A stretch of DNA of 64,000 nucleotides from Odiellus spinosus (taxonomy: Eukaryota; Arthropoda; Arachnida; Opiliones; Phalangiidae): assembly GCA_963920705.1 (NCBI GenBank), contig OY987226.1:7132501-7196500 (forward strand). Reading direction: 5' to 3'. Position 1 is the stretch's first letter. Each line of letters starts with the position of its first letter. Positions 31,905 to 44,975 of this stretch are shown piece by piece. Below the pieces are notes generated by a model that was not told the DNA's origin, did no database searches, and worked only from the letters and a program-made list of their open reading frames with translations. The position numbers and the translations under genes were made by a program.

Positions 31905-33497
31905 CGGTTTATGCCTATAAAATAAAAAAGTTACGACCATTTCAAGATAGGGGTCATTTTTGGATTTTTGCTAGATTTCCATCAGCGGCGAAATAGTCTT
32001 TAAGGAGGGGCTCATGTTTATTTTATTATTTTAAATTAATCTAGGAAATACCTCCTTTCTAATCGTGCAAAAGGTTTATGCCTAGGTGTTAAAATAAAAA
32101 AGTTACGGCCATTTCAAGATAGGGGTCATTTTTGAATTTATGCTAGATTTCCATCAGTGGCGAAATAGTCCTTAACGAGTGGCTCATGTTAATTTCGTTA
32201 TTTTAAATTAATCTAGGAAATACCTTCTTTCTAATGGTGCAATCGGTTTATGCCTAGGTGTTAAAATAAAAAGGTTACGACCATTTAAAGATAGGGGTCA
32301 TTTTTGGATTTATGCTAGATGTCCATCAGTGGCGAAATAGTCTTTAACGAGTGGCTCATGTTAATTTTATTATTTTAAATTAATCTAGGAAATACCTTCT
32401 TTTTAATGAAGCAATCGGTTTATGCCTAGGTGTTAAAATAAAAAAGTTACGGCCATTTCAAGATAGGGGCCATTTTTGGATTTTTGCTAGATTTCCATCA
32501 GTGGCGAAATAGTCTTTAACGAGTGGCTCATGTTTATTTTATTATTTTAAATTAATCTAGGAAATACCTTCTTTCTAATGGTGCAATCGGTTTATGGCTA
32601 GGTGTTAAAATAAAAAAAGTTACGGCCATTTCAAGATAGGGGTAATTTTTGGATTTTTGCTAGATTTCCATCAGTGATGAAATAGTCTTTAACGAGTGGC
32701 TCACGTTTATTTTATTATTTTATATTAATCTTGGAAATACCTTCTTTCTAATGGTGCAACCGGTTTATGGCTAGGTGTTAAAATAAAAAAGTTACGGCCA
32801 TTTTAAGATAGGGGTCATTTTTGGATTTTTGCTAGATTTCCATCAGTGGCGAAATAGTCTTTAACGACTGGCTCATGTTAATTTTATTATTTTAAATTAA
32901 TCTAGGAAATATCTTCTTTCTAATGATGCAATCGGTTTATGGCTAGGTGTTAAAATAAAAAAGTTACGGCCATTTCAAGATAGGGGTCATTTTTGGATTT
33001 TTGCTAGATTTCCATCAATGGCGAAATAGTCTTTAACGAGTGGCTCATGTTAATTTTATTATTTTATAATAATCTAGGAAATACCTTCTTTCTAATGGTG
33101 CAATTGGTTTATGCCTAGGTGTTAAAATAAAAAAGTTACGGCCATTTCAAGATTGGGGTCATTTTCGGATTTATGGTAGATTTCCATCAGTGGCGAAATA
33201 GTCTTTAACGAGAGGCTCATGTTAATTTTATTATTTTAAATTAATCTAGGAAATACCTCCTTTCTAATCGTGCAAAAGGTTTATGCCTAGGTGTTAAAAT
33301 AAAAAAGTTACGGCCATTTCAAGATAGGGGTCATTTTTGAATTTATGCTAGATTTCCATCAGTGGCGAAATAGTCCTTAACGAGTGGCTCATGTTAATTT
33401 AATTATTTTATATTAATCTAGGAAATACCTTCTTTCTAATGGTGCAATCGGTTTATGCCTAGGTGTTAAAATAAAAAAGTTACGGCCATTTCAACTC
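31905..33497. repeat. 172-bp satellite, about 9.2 copies
   Basis: The anchor ttacg[g/a]ccattt recurs at 31931, 32103, 32275, 32447, 32620, 32792, 32964, 33136, 33308 and 33480, a period of 172 bp with one 173. Units share ttccatcagtggcgaaatagt and taatctaggaaatacct. Divergence is a few percent to about 10 percent. The array ends abruptly at ccatttcaa and passes into a different minisatellite. No coding frame is kept. Confidence 0.95.
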
Positions 33498-33500
33498 AAC

Positions 33501-33682
33501 TATTTGGCTTGTTTTCGCTCTAATTGCCTCAAATATTTGGCTTTCTTTCACTATAATTGGCTTAAATATTTGGCTTGCTTTCACTCTAATTGGCTCAAAT
33601 ATTTAGCTTGCTTTCACTCTAATTGGCTCAACAATTTGGCTTGCTTTTGTTCTAATCCCGTTAAATATTTGGCTTGTTTATC
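33501..33682. repeat. 33-bp minisatellite, 5.5 copies
   Basis: Units start at 33501, 33534, 33567, 33600, 33633 and 33666 with tatttggcttg or a variant. Since 33 is divisible by 3, an open frame of 62 codons with an 11-residue repeat (WLKYLACFHSN) runs through it. No start context or homology supports translation. Confidence 0.92.
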
Positions 33683-34867
33683 AATTGCATGAGATTTATC
33701 CTTTAAAGACAAGCAACGAAGATGGTGAGCGATCTGTTAATCCAACTTCCAAATTTGCGACTCATACCAGCTTCTAATTAAATACTTTCACCTCAGAATT
33801 TCTTTTTTTTTTTTTTTTCGTTACTTTCTGCAGCTTTCCTTAAACCTTCGTCCTTATTTTCCCTCGAGTAAAATTACTTTAGCGGCGCGCCCCTGACTTT
33901 TCCAAAGTTTCTAAGGATAAACTTTGTATAAACTAAGCATAAGCGGAATAAGTAAAGAAAAAAATAAGCTCGTCAATGAAAGTAAGAAACTCGAACGATA
34001 AGAAGGAAAAATATGAGAAGGAAAAGATCGAGGAAGGGGAAAAGTTTCTCTTTTCCCGCGCTTATCAAAATGAACAACGCTATAGACCGGAGGAGAAATT
34101 GTGATGCCCAGAAGGTTTAAGCTATTTCCTGGTCGCCTTTGACCTTTTTTTTTCTTGTCAAAGAATGGATATGACCTGTCCGTTTAACTTCTGAGTGTCT
34201 GTCTATAGAACAGCAATTTTAAACATAACTTCGGGGAACAATGACCGAAAACCAAACGCTTGATAAGAAAATTTAGTTGAATATTTTAGTACAGAAGGAC
34301 CTAGCGTAGCTTTATTCGCGCTGCCGTTTCAACTTAGAATAGACTATATACACTATATATAGACGAAGGCATCGTGTAACCGGAAATCTAGTCATCCGTA
34401 TAGTCAAAAAGGTAGATTTTTCTTACCTTTAAAGATTGGTAGTAAACGTCGCTTTGTGTCGCAGCCAAGGCCCATGATATCTTCCACCGCGCAGCCACCG
34501 ATAAGACGTACAGTTCTGTTCGATTTGCTCGGATGAACTGCAGCTGTTTCGCTGTTATCTTCAAGCTATGAAACTTTACACTCTTCTTTTCCACAGGATG
34601 GAAAAATCAGAAGATAATTTCGAATCGTCTGGACCCAATTTTGCCGATTCTGAAATGAGAGAATTTTTTTTTTTTTTCTATTAATAACTTGATTGAATTT
34701 CGTTTTAAGAGATACCCCACGTGGAATTATTGAATTCACTTTATGATTGATTTGGGGAAACTTTAAGGGCTCGATAGATTTGATTTTTATGATTTTCTGA
34801 GTACCGTAGAAAATAAAATTACCACATTTTACTTTTTTAGTCATACTTTATTGTAACTTGTCATTTT
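33683..34867. other. gene-free stretch
   Basis: Low-copy AT-rich DNA with a T17 run near 33806. Minus-strand frames of 68 and 92 codons (34388-34844) overlap in different frames and show no domain. Confidence 0.4.
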
Positions 34868-35248
34868 AGCTGCGTTCATACTACGCCTTGGAATCGATTT
34901 AGACCGTTTCAAAACGTTTCGCTATAGTCGTGTGAAAATAAAACAGTGTTTTCTCGTATCGATTTGATTCGATTTCTATCAAGCTACGGTCATACTAGCA
35001 TTTATTAACCGATTTGAAACGGTAAAATCAAACCGATAGTCAAATCGCGCCGGGAATAGTTTTTAGCGTCATATGTTCACGCATTATCTTTATAAATCGA
35101 TTTATTGTAGCTTCATCTATCGGTTGTTGAAACCGAATCGGTATGAAACTGGTTCCCGAAGCAGTTTCGAGAAATCCCGTTCACAAGACTCCAGCGAAAC
35201 GTTTTGAAACTGTTTAAATCGCTTCCAGTGCTTAGTATGAACGCAGCT
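34868..35248. mobile_element. MITE family B, copy 1
   Basis: About 381 bp. It begins agctgcgttcatact and ends with the complement agtatgaacgcagct, and has TTA directly outside both GCTGCG ends. The arms carry many cgatttgaaacgg / ccgtttcaaatcg type motifs. A 3-bp TWA duplication is the habit of PIF/Harbinger elements. It is non-coding. Confidence 0.8.
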
Positions 35249-36897
35249 TAATTTTATATTTTATTATATGATATGGTAATTATATCATATTTTGTTATAA
35301 TTTATTAAAATCATTTCTTTATTGTCTCGTTTTAATTTTTAATAACTCTTCATATATTGTTTAGTTATATAATTAGTTCAAATTGGTTGTATTTTGTTAT
35401 TCCGACTAGCATTATTAAATACCCAATTAAAAACTCTTTGTTTCCGAGGGAAATTCATAACGCATTAAAAAATTTATAACCTTGAAAAGGGTTGTCTTTT
35501 TAAAATATGCAAGCAACTTTTCATTTGAAATTCTTTTTAAATTAAAAAGTTTTTCTTTTTTCCGCTTTCCATAATTCCAAAAGTAACTGAATGTAGAAAT
35601 AAAGAAAAGGCCTTATGGGGAGGGGGTAGAGAAGCTTACTGAAAAAGGAAATGGCTTCCTTGATCCTTCTTCCATCTACAAATCGATTTCCTTCCACGTT
35701 TCCATTCCCGCGAGCTACCATTTCCAAAAGAGGGGATTTTCCTTCTTCAACTTTTCCCAAAATCCCAAATACTCTTTACTTCCTCAAAACTGCCTCTTCA
35801 CTCCTACACCAACCCTTCCTTCCTTTTATCGGAAGCGTTCGCGCTGTATGAATCGGTCCTATCCTTTTGAAAAGTTTAGAAGATTAAGTCAGCTAGCTTA
35901 TATACCCCTAGATCTAAACATGTACAGAGAACATATTTTTTTAAATTAAGTGGAAAAGAAATACAATAAAAATCGGATATAAAAGGAATAATTTTGAAAT
36001 AATTTATCCCTGATTGGCTGCTTTAATCAGGACACTAAAGTATGAAAGATAGAAAATAGTTCTCGTGAGTATATTTTCAATTTAAAGTGTTGCTGTCATA
36101 TTTTTACGAAATTTTAAATTTATGTTTTAAAAGTTTTAATACTATTAAAAATTATATTCAAATTTAGTGCTTGGAATCTGATAACAATTATTTTAAATAT
36201 TTTTTCGGATATTTTATTTTTAGGTTAATTGTTTAAGATTAAAAATGAAATCTGTAAATTCTGATAATAGATAAATATATAGGATTTATCCGAAGTTTGC
36301 AAGGTCAAATGGTCAAGCATATCATGAAAAACATAGCATTTTTTACGAATGTATTGTTTGTTTAGTCAGAACTAAGAATTTTGAAGCGTTGGAAGAGGAA
36401 TTTCTCATTCAAATATTAGAAATGACATAAGTAAAATGACAAAAAAATATAGATGCGTATTTAATTTATCTAACTTAAAGTCGTTAAATTATTCTGGGGC
36501 GTAATTAACGTTAGTTTCATATCACTTTCTGAATTAAATAATGTCAGGATATAAACTGTCCAAACGCTACAATATCCGGTGCTATGAACGAACGAGAATC
36601 AGCCTCGTAGAATATGTTTCTGTTTTATGTTTCCAAAAATTTAAGAGGCTCATGATGGGTGGAACCCGTGCTTGACTTTGTTGAAAAACCACGGTGAAAA
36701 AACAAGTCTAGTTTGGGAGTCAGAAAATTAAAATATTTGTTTGTTCACACTGACAAGTGAGAAAAACCAGGATTCTTTCAATACCAATAAAGAAAATGTA
36801 AACAAAAAACAGTCACGACATCATGAATGAAGAAAGAAAGGTGTATAAATAATCTCACTAAAGGGGCTTCAGAAATTTCTAGCCCTTCATTACAACA
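35249..36897. other. gene-free stretch
   Basis: AT-rich. Two opposed frames near 35542-35851 lack motifs. A decayed end of element E (tgcttggaatctgataac) lies near 36170. Confidence 0.4.
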
Positions 36898-37096
36898 ATG
36901 TTCACGCATTATCTTTATAAATCGATTTATCGTAACTTCATCTATCGGTTGTTGAAACCGAATCGGTAATGAAACTGGTTCCCGAAGCAGTTTCGAGAAA
37001 TCGAATCAAATCGATTAGAAAAAAAAGACCGTTTCCCGTTCACACGACTCTAGAGAAACGGTTTAAATCGATTCCAAGACCAAGTATGAACGCAGC
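36898..37096. mobile_element. MITE family B, copy 2 (5'-truncated)
   Basis: Starts abruptly at ttcacgcattatcttta, which matches the interior of copy 1 at 35069. It ends gtatgaacgcagc followed by TTA. Only the right half is present. Confidence 0.75.
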
Positions 37097-37590
37097 TTAA
37101 ATCACATTCGACCAAAAATTGCATTGGACAGCATAGATGCGCGTAGAAGTACGGCTATGATATCGCAAACTTATACGAAACACTGAATCAGTCTTTGATA
37201 CCCTCTACCATATTCCTCCAAGGATTAGAATGAATCAGTTTCGCCGTAGTCTTTCTTTGCTCTAGATTTTGCTTACAAGTTACTGCCAATATGCCTGGAG
37301 AAAACGAAAAACACCTTGCTCGTATAATGAAAGGTTTAGTATAAGGTAGTAAATTATTACGAAGCGATACACAGTCATGGTTGAATTTTGTTTACATTTA
37401 TAGTTTAAACTTGGCTATAGCTTTGAAAGTTTCGGGGTTGAGTATTTGAAGGTTGAAATTTAACAGTTGAGAAGTTAAATTTAGAACAGTTGGAAAAGAT
37501 AAACTATTATATTTTAATTTAATATTAGAAATAATATTAGTAATTATTTATAAAATTATATATTGCTGTGTTTGCTTTGGAAAAAGTAGC
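37097..37590. other. gene-free stretch
   Basis: AT-rich low-copy DNA between elements. No gene is seen. Confidence 0.4.
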
Positions 37591-38102
37591 GCTCGGAATT
37601 CGTATAATTTTTATTAATTGGATAAAATCTACTAAATTCTGATGTTGGCCAACATCTGCTTGATTAAAAATAGACTATTTTTCATTCGAGTTAACTTATT
37701 CGAAGATAAAGTAAAAAACATAAACCATATCCGTTTTTATCCAAAAATGGCCTTTTCTTAGAATATTATCCTCGTTATACGTTCGGATGAAAAATAAAGA
37801 ATAAAAAGATGATTTAAAATCTTAGTTTCGTTGTGCTATTTATATTATTCAAATTAAAAGTCAATTTGAAATATTTCTCTTATATTTTAGACTAACTTTG
37901 GAAACGTGAATTTTCTTATCCATCGATATACGTTTGAATACGAGTAATTTGTTCGTAGATAAAGCGCCAAAGGCTTATCTTCGGGTAAACCTTATACATT
38001 GAACAATTATACGAATTTATACAAATTTCATTTTTTAGTTACAAAACAATCTATCTGAAATATACGAATAACAAAAGATAATGGATATCCGATTCCGAGC
38101 TC
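37591..38102. mobile_element. element E, copy 1 (about 512 bp)
   Basis: Begins GCTCGGAATTCGTAT and ends GGATATCCGATTCCGAGC, so it has inverted ends. The body matches 42809-43638 and, in opposite orientation, 40010-40245. It is non-coding and AT-rich. Confidence 0.75.
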
Positions 38103-38910
38103 TAGGAAAAAGTATTGAAATCTATAATTCACGCATTTAATATTCGCATTTTAAAGCCATAAATATTCGAAAAAGAGACGGTAAGGAAATATGTTTAAAG
38201 CGACGTTTCGTATAGAAGGACATTTGATGTAAACCCGGCAATTTAGAACAAATTTCCGGTTAGCGAGCAGAGGGAAGCCAAACCCATCTCCGAGGAAGTG
38301 AACCCCGTCCCTCACATTTTTACCCGTTTTTATCCCAAACCGTTTTAAGATTATTCTTTTTTTCTCGTAGTCGAACGCTTTCCAAGTTCCAAGTTACGCA
38401 AAGACCCAACGAATCACAAACGCGTGTTCAAGGATTTAAACCGAACGAAGTCATTCAGGGAGGGATATTGAAAGTTTTCTTTATCTTACGCTTAAAAATA
38501 TATTCGTTTTAGTTCGGTGGACCAATCGTATAGAGAAAAGTCGCGCTCCAGATGCTTCGAAACCCTGGTCAACAGCCAACCCAGACCAACTACTTACAGT
38601 CCATCTCAAACGGAGTGTACTGAGCGTAGTTATACTCGTATTCCACTATTACTTTCGTAGAGTGATTAAAGGGACACTATAATTTGAAAACAAGTATTTT
38701 TAATCATTTTGATCGGTTATTAAAACTTGTTAATAATGTTGGGAAACTCGGTTCGGAGATTGATAAAAAAAGGAGATGGTACGCAACTTTTATAATTAAC
38801 CGCGAATTACCACGAAATCTTTGTTTCTAGTTTTGATAATGTTTTTAGATATATTGTATCAGTCTAAATCATTAGAAATAACTTATTTCCAGAGTTTAGT
38901 ATCCCTTTAA
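38103..38910. other. gene-free stretch
   Basis: No supported gene. A pair of short opposed motifs (ttaaagggacactata at 38667 and gtatccctttaa at 38899) may be a small TTAA-flanked relic. Confidence 0.4.
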
Positions 38911-39283
38911 TTGGAGAATGCAACCTAACAACAAGTGACCTTTTATCGATTCTTTGTTGTTTAAATAGTCCTAAACCAACAGTAAAAAAATGTATTAGAA
39001 ATAAATTTAAAACTAACAATCAAAATAGGCTTAGCTGGATTCATGAAGATATCCTGAACTCTCCGTATAAGAACTAGCGACCAATAACATTGATCATGGA
39101 GATCCTGCATTCCCAATATAAGAGAGCCATCGATCGATGCCATTGGTCGCTAGTCCTTATATCTCCATGAATCCAGCTAAGCCTATTTTGACGGTAAGTT
39201 TTAAATCTTTACTGTTGGATTAGGCCTATTTAAACGATAAGGATCGATAAAAAAATCACTTGTTTTTATGTTGCATTCTCCCT
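38911..39283. mobile_element. foldback MITE family C, copy 1
   Basis: About 373 bp between TTAA at 38907-38910 and TTAA at 39284-39287. The arms pair end to end (gagaatgcaacct / gttgcattctc; taggcttagctggattcatg / its complement). The centre is a loop flanked by gcgaccaat / attggtcgc. The TTAA flanks recall piggyBac or Kolobok transposases. It is non-coding. Confidence 0.85.
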
Positions 39284-39287
39284 TTAA

Positions 39288-40009
39288 TGCTTTTATACAT
39301 AAGGGTGCTGTACTGCAAGCTCTAACTGTCACGTTCTAGTAAAGAGCTTTTCTCCGCCCACCCAAAAGATGACTGGCCTTTTTTCAATGTCCAAGAAAGA
39401 AAAAAAAAAACTAGCCTTACAAGAATTTTTTTTTTTATTTTAGGTTTTTAGGATCAGACGTAAAAAAATGGTTTAAATCTTTGCCCCATACTCCAGCTCT
39501 TTACATTCTTGGAAGACATTAGAGTTTGTTCGAGGAAATAGAACGAATAAAATGTATGGAGGATAAGAGATCTATATATAAGCGTATCTAACTATATATA
39601 TATTGAATGAATTTTAGTGAACAGTACGAGACTTGTATATAAGAAGTCGATATAGGACCACATCTCATTTTTAACGTTATCGGAATCAACAAGTATAAAG
39701 TGGACTATGGGAAAGAATGATTTTTTTATAAGAAAATATATAGAAAATCGAAAAACATTAGGTTGTTTCAAAGAAGCTATCGTTTAAAAACAGGTTTCCT
39801 ATATTATTGTTGTTGTTTAAAAACAATATTTAAGATTGCATTTCTATATATATCCCTAGAAATAAAATATAAAAGCTTTGGAATTGGCAAAGTTTGTGGA
39901 AATCTTTTCCAAGACTTTTAGAAGATAAGTCTCGTTAAAGTGAGGCTGTCAACATTTTTTTAATGGCCTATGGAAATTAGTTTTTAAGTTTTTTCATTCT
40001 ATAATTAGA
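39288..40009. other. gene-free stretch
   Basis: AT-rich with short A, T and TA runs. No supported gene. Confidence 0.4.
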
Positions 40010-40245
40010 GCTCGGAATCGGATATCCATTATCTTGTTATTCGTATATTTTCAGATATTTTATTTTCGGATAAATTGTAACTAAGAAATTTAAGTATATT
40101 CGTATAATTGTTAAATGTATAAGGTTTACCCGAAGATAAGCGCTTGGCGCTTTATCTACGAACAAATTACTCGTATTCAAACGTATAACGATAGATAAGA
40201 AAATTCACATTTCCAGAATTAGTCTAAAACATAATTTAGTTTTTA
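40010..40245. mobile_element. element E, copy 3 (reversed, truncated)
   Basis: Reads from GCTCGGAATCGGATATCC inward. It is the reverse complement of the right part of element E copy 1, up to about the ccagaattagtctaaa block. The other end is missing. Confidence 0.7.
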
Positions 40246-42808
40246 AAATATAATGTTTTTTAACTTCTCAATATGAAATTTGTAATTATTGTTCAATTAA
40301 TGCTGTGTTTAAGTACTTTAGACTATTTTTCGCCTCAAGTTTTCAAACTAATTTGTGATTATTAATGGGTTTGTGGCTTTAGTAGAAAGCTAGTTAGGCT
40401 CTGAAACAAATGCATAGAGTTCCAAACAATTAATATTTTTGAATGGTTTCATTTAACGACTTTCACTAAAAGATGCCTTTCAAATATGTTTATTTAATTG
40501 TGGGTCAAAGGTAAGAGTGTTGACTCTGAAAACCTTCCCACATCGCGGCTGAAAATTGAGTCAATGAAGAATTTTTGGATCATTTGTTTGGTTTAATGAC
40601 TTTCTCTTCAAGTATCAAAACTAAGGTGTTACCAAGATTTTATTTAATTCTTTAAAGTGAGGCTATCACCTTTTTTTCTAATGCCAACGGATTAGTTTTA
40701 TCATACGCCATATTCAATTAAAAGATTAATTTCTACAGATACTTGTAAGAATATGGGAAGAATTGTTAGTATGTAATTATCGAAAATAATGTTTTTTAGG
40801 GAAAAAAAATTCCAATTTTAGGATATTTTAGGGAAGTAGAAATAAAATAATGACTTTTAGGCATTTTATGGATTAGGTGGGAGCTCTGAATTTACGAATC
40901 ACTTCAGTTTTGAGCCAAAAAGGGCGCTCAGATTAAAGCCATTCCGTCCAGCGAAAACAAAATCACCCAATTTGAGGAGCCCACTTGGACTGATCTTAAT
41001 CCGGCCCTGTTAAAAATCTCAAACCTCACTATATCCGAGGTAGTTTTATAAAGTAAAGTAGATTTCGAGATAGAATCATTTATCCAAAGCCCTAATTTTG
41101 ATAGTTCTGGCGCCTCTTTCCGAGCTGCACCTCACGGCCAAAAGATTATGGGTCATTAGACCATCTTTAATTATTGCAAGAGTGTGCCAATAAAGATTTC
41201 TCTCTGAGAATAATTTAAACAAAATTCTTTTTGATTAAAACATCAAATCGGGAGCGTACTTTGCTTGCTGAGCAATTTAGATATTTTGCAATAATTAACC
41301 AGGCAAATTACCAAGCAAAAACCATTTGAATTAAAAAAAAAGCCTTGATAAGTATTCCGTTTCATTGTTCGCCATTTTTTTTTCCTTAGAAAGTGGAGAC
41401 GTATTAGTAAACGGAAGTAGAAGATGAATGACTATTATATAAGTTCATATAAAAGTTCTAATTCTTCAGAAACTTCTTAACATTAAACAAAAAATACTAG
41501 ACAGCTTAATAGATGGGAAATTTCCCACGGGAAATAGAAGAAAAATCCAAAATCTACATTCAAATTCAATTCGGAAGTACAATGAGCTCAAGAGTATGAA
41601 CCATTTTATCTATACATGAAAAAATAAATTGAAATTAAGTCTATCTATATTCAAACGTTAGACACCCTAGATTTTTGGTCATTAATATGTGGTCCAAAAA
41701 AATTTCCATCAATTATGAGAGGGTGTTGGACCGTAGGAAAGAGGAGGTGGACCTAATTTTACTCAGGGATCGGTCCCAGCTGGACAACCAAATATTTTTA
41801 AGCCTAACACGTCAGCAACGTCAGTTTCAGAGATTCAATAATATATTTATGAAGTTGTGTTACGCTTTAAAGGGATGAATTATGAATATATATATAATTA
41901 CTATCTTCGAAATATTTTAAAACTCAATTCTCCCGCAATATTACGTCATCACTATGGAGGCGTGGCTATTATAGAGCATATATCGCGTTCTGACACGTGG
42001 TATATTTACTTTCGCGTGATCTTTTTCGTGAAAATACTTAATGCCTAAAATCCTACCTTTCATTTCATATAAATCTATATATATTTGTCATTTTAATTTT
42101 AGACACTAAATAGTTAATTTCAGGGCCAATCAGCGAAAGCGTGGCGGGATGACTTCCAAAACTGGAGAGAAATATCCATTCTGGTATTAAACCAGTTGAA
42201 AAAGTTTCGAATTCCGTGTTAAGCCTAATCTTTACTAGCAAACAGTGAATTAGGCCTATTTTAAGATAACGAATTTTTGGACTTAATTCTTCCTTTAAAA
42301 GCTGCATTTTAAAATTAAAATTAAATAACGCTTCGCTGCGCATTCTATCTGAAATCAACTAAATGTACTAGATTAAAGATTTGGATAGCCATAATGGGTT
42401 TCATCTCCTCTTAAAACCTTGAGGGAAAATGATTACTTTATTTTTTTTTTTTTGTTTCGTTTTGTAAGATTTTTGATAGAGTTTTCTCCATTGTCGTCGT
42501 TGCGTGATTATATAAGTTTATATTCGTATAGTATACAGGTCCTTACTGGAAGTCGAAAAGATCGTTTGTTTCCAGTAAATGATGTTTACTTCCTTTGGCG
42601 CGAAATCTATCTTATTTGAATTACAATGCCTTTGTTTCCTTAATAATCTATTCCCGAGGAACAAAGGGACCGGTCGATATACGTCATCATTGTACGCCAC
42701 TGTTTGGGAAATACCCTTACATTTAAAGGGAGAAATTCAAACGAATGACTTTATAGAATTATATTAGAGACCTTTGAGTGGATACCCCATTTTAGCTTGG
42801 TTGGTAGA
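40246..42808. other. gene-free stretch
   Basis: Low-copy AT-rich DNA. A decayed element C right arm lies near 42220-42300. The open frames at 41675-42048 and 42419-42767 show no recognisable domain and use AT-rich random-like codons. Confidence 0.4.
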
Positions 42809-43638
42809 GCTCGGAATTCGTATAATTTTTATTAATCGGATAAAATCTACTAAAATTCTGAAGTATATTATCTGTTTGATTAAAAATATACTATTTTTCT
42901 TTCGAGTTAACTTATTCGAAGATAAAGTAACAAACATAATCCATATCCGTTTTTATACTAAAATGGCTTTATCTTAGAATATTATCCGCGTTATACGTTC
43001 GAATAAAAATATTCAAAATTTATTTTCCTGAAAAATAATGATTAAAAAGATGATTTAAAATATTAGTTTCGTTGTTTTATTTATATTCTTCGAATTAAAA
43101 GTCAATTTGAAATATTTTTCTTATATTTTAGACTAATTCTGGAAATATGAGATATATTATCCATCGTTATACCAAGGAGGATCAGAGAAGGAGAGGAAAT
43201 GTGGGGACGGCGCGGTTCCTACTGCGTCGGCCTAAACTCCCACTCTGGGAGAACGGGGGTAGAGACGTTTCGTGGTAAAATGTTGTCGCGTGGGTAAAAC
43301 GAATCCTTTATGAGACGCGCTAGCTAGCGACCACGTGACAACAGTTTACCTCGAGAATTTCCTATCCCCCCTTTCCACCCGAGTGGGAGGTTGGCTCTTC
43401 TCTCTCTAACTCAACGCAGCCCCACATTTCCTCTCCTTCTCTGATCCTCCTTGGTTATACGTTTCAATACGAGTAATTTGTTCCTAGATAAAGCGCCAAG
43501 GCTTATCTTCGGGTAAACCTTGTACATTTAACAATTATACGAATATACAAATTTCATTTTTTTAGTTACAATTTATCCGAAAATAAAATATCTGAAAATA
43601 TACGAATAACAGAAGATAATGGATATCCAATTCCGAGC
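42809..43638. mobile_element. element E, copy 2, split by element D
   Basis: Full-length relative of 37591-38102. Without the 281-bp element D and one 7-bp duplication it would be about 542 bp. The ends are GCTCGGAATTCG and CCAATTCCGAGC. Confidence 0.78.
43173..43453. mobile_element. foldback MITE family D, copy 1 (7-bp target duplication)
   Basis: 281 bp. Ends are CAAGGAGGATCAGAGAAGG and its reverse complement, flanked by GTTATAC at 43166-43172 and 43454-43460. The empty site is readable in the two other element E copies. The body is G+C-rich and almost identical to 63196-63486, including gagacgcgctagctagcgac. CACGTG-type motifs lie in both arms. Confidence 0.92.
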
Positions 43639-44616
43639 TCTATTAAAGGGAAACAAAGAACAGCTTTCGAATTTATTTGTTTAGGTTTGAATTTCAGTGT
43701 GGGGTAAATTCTGGCGATTGTGTTTTTCAAAATCTTCTCCAGATGGGAGAAAGAATATATTTGGAAATCTATTTTGTTAAATCCGGGAGCCCTAGGGTTC
43801 ATCTGATTGGTTAGATTTTATACTTCAGTTACATATTCAAACTTTAGAAATTTATTTAAGCACCAAGAACTTGTCTTTGGGCAAACTCTAGAGGTGTCTA
43901 CCCGTAAAAATCATGAAATCAAATTAGCCAGGCTCATTATCACATCACTAATTGCCATCAAATATGCTACACCTTGAGCGGCCTAATTTTAGCCCGGTTC
44001 TTATCTTATGCATAAATATGCAAACCTTTTTTATAAGTGTTGTTTTTTTACTATTTCTGGGTCGAATCATACACATCACGAGACCGTTCCTTCAAAATAA
44101 TTAATCAGTATTAAAAGATTATCGGTCATTCTTACCGCTCAACTAACTCCCGTCTCGGCGTCTATCGCCTTTTAGGTCTAATCTGACAAAACTGGTATTT
44201 TTCAAGAATCGATATACAGGTATATGATTCGCGAAAAGACAAATCAATCAAATTCCACGGAAAAGAACGATTAAGTTTGAAAAATCGGAACGGTTAGGCC
44301 TAAGCGAAATTTCGGGGCTCGATTTTGTTCAATCAATCTTTGGAAAAACGCGAGAGAAGTTTTCGTAGAGAAAGAGTGATTTTTTTTTTATTTTCCTTCA
44401 AAAACCCCTTGAAATTAAATTGTTCAATCGTGGGTTTCCAAAAGCGTGTCAGAATTGCGGTGAAAGTACCAATTTAAAAAGTTCATACTTTTCAGGTTGA
44501 AATGATACTGAAATTTACGGCTGGGTTATTTCTATCACGAAAAGCAGTTTCATATATTGAGAGCCAGACCATAGAGTAACGAAATAAAAAGAATCTTCTA
44601 ATTTGGTCAAATATTG
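43639..44616. other. gene-free stretch
   Basis: No supported gene. The 78-codon minus-strand frame at 43566-43802 overlaps element E and is not credible. Confidence 0.4.
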
Positions 44617-44768
44617 TCCAAATTGGAAAATTCCAACAGAATTGAACGAAATAACCTAAATTCAACAAAGGTGGACTAAAATTTAAAAGCCTTGGTCCAC
44701 TTTGGTTAAAATAAGGTTAATTCATTTGGTTAATTTGGTCAAATTCTGTTGAGCCTTTCCAATTTGGA
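44617..44768. mobile_element. small inverted-repeat element relic
   Basis: The sequence gtccaaattggaaaattcca near 44617 pairs imperfectly with the stretch ending at 44768. Both arms also carry aacagaatt / aattctgtt. The flanks are rich in repeated tttggt motifs. Non-coding. Confidence 0.6.
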
Positions 44769-44774
44769 TCATTT

Positions 44775-44975
44775 TTGAACAAATCATATTTTTTCCTCAT
44801 TGCGTAAGCCAATTTCCTTCGTGATTCTATGGAAGCATCTTGAAATGAAAAGTAAAACTGACGTCACCAGTATTTAAAAACAGCCTTGGTAATTTTTTAA
44901 ACTTCTGTCGATTAAATTTGCGAGCTTGGCGAGAGGTGCCCGAATCTAGACAGGTTGCGTTTCTACTTTAATAAG
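44775..44975. repeat. dispersed repeat G, inverted copy
   Basis: Reverse complement relative of 21290-21450. Landmarks are gaaaagtaaaactgacgtca, aacagccttggt and gcccgaatctagacagg. A further fragment in direct orientation lies near 45915-45975 (gtagacacgcaacct). Confidence 0.6.

Noticed and set aside
33504..33692. Repeat protein with an 11-residue unit
   Set aside because: An open frame is automatic in a 33-bp repeat lacking stops; no start context, homology or flanking exon.
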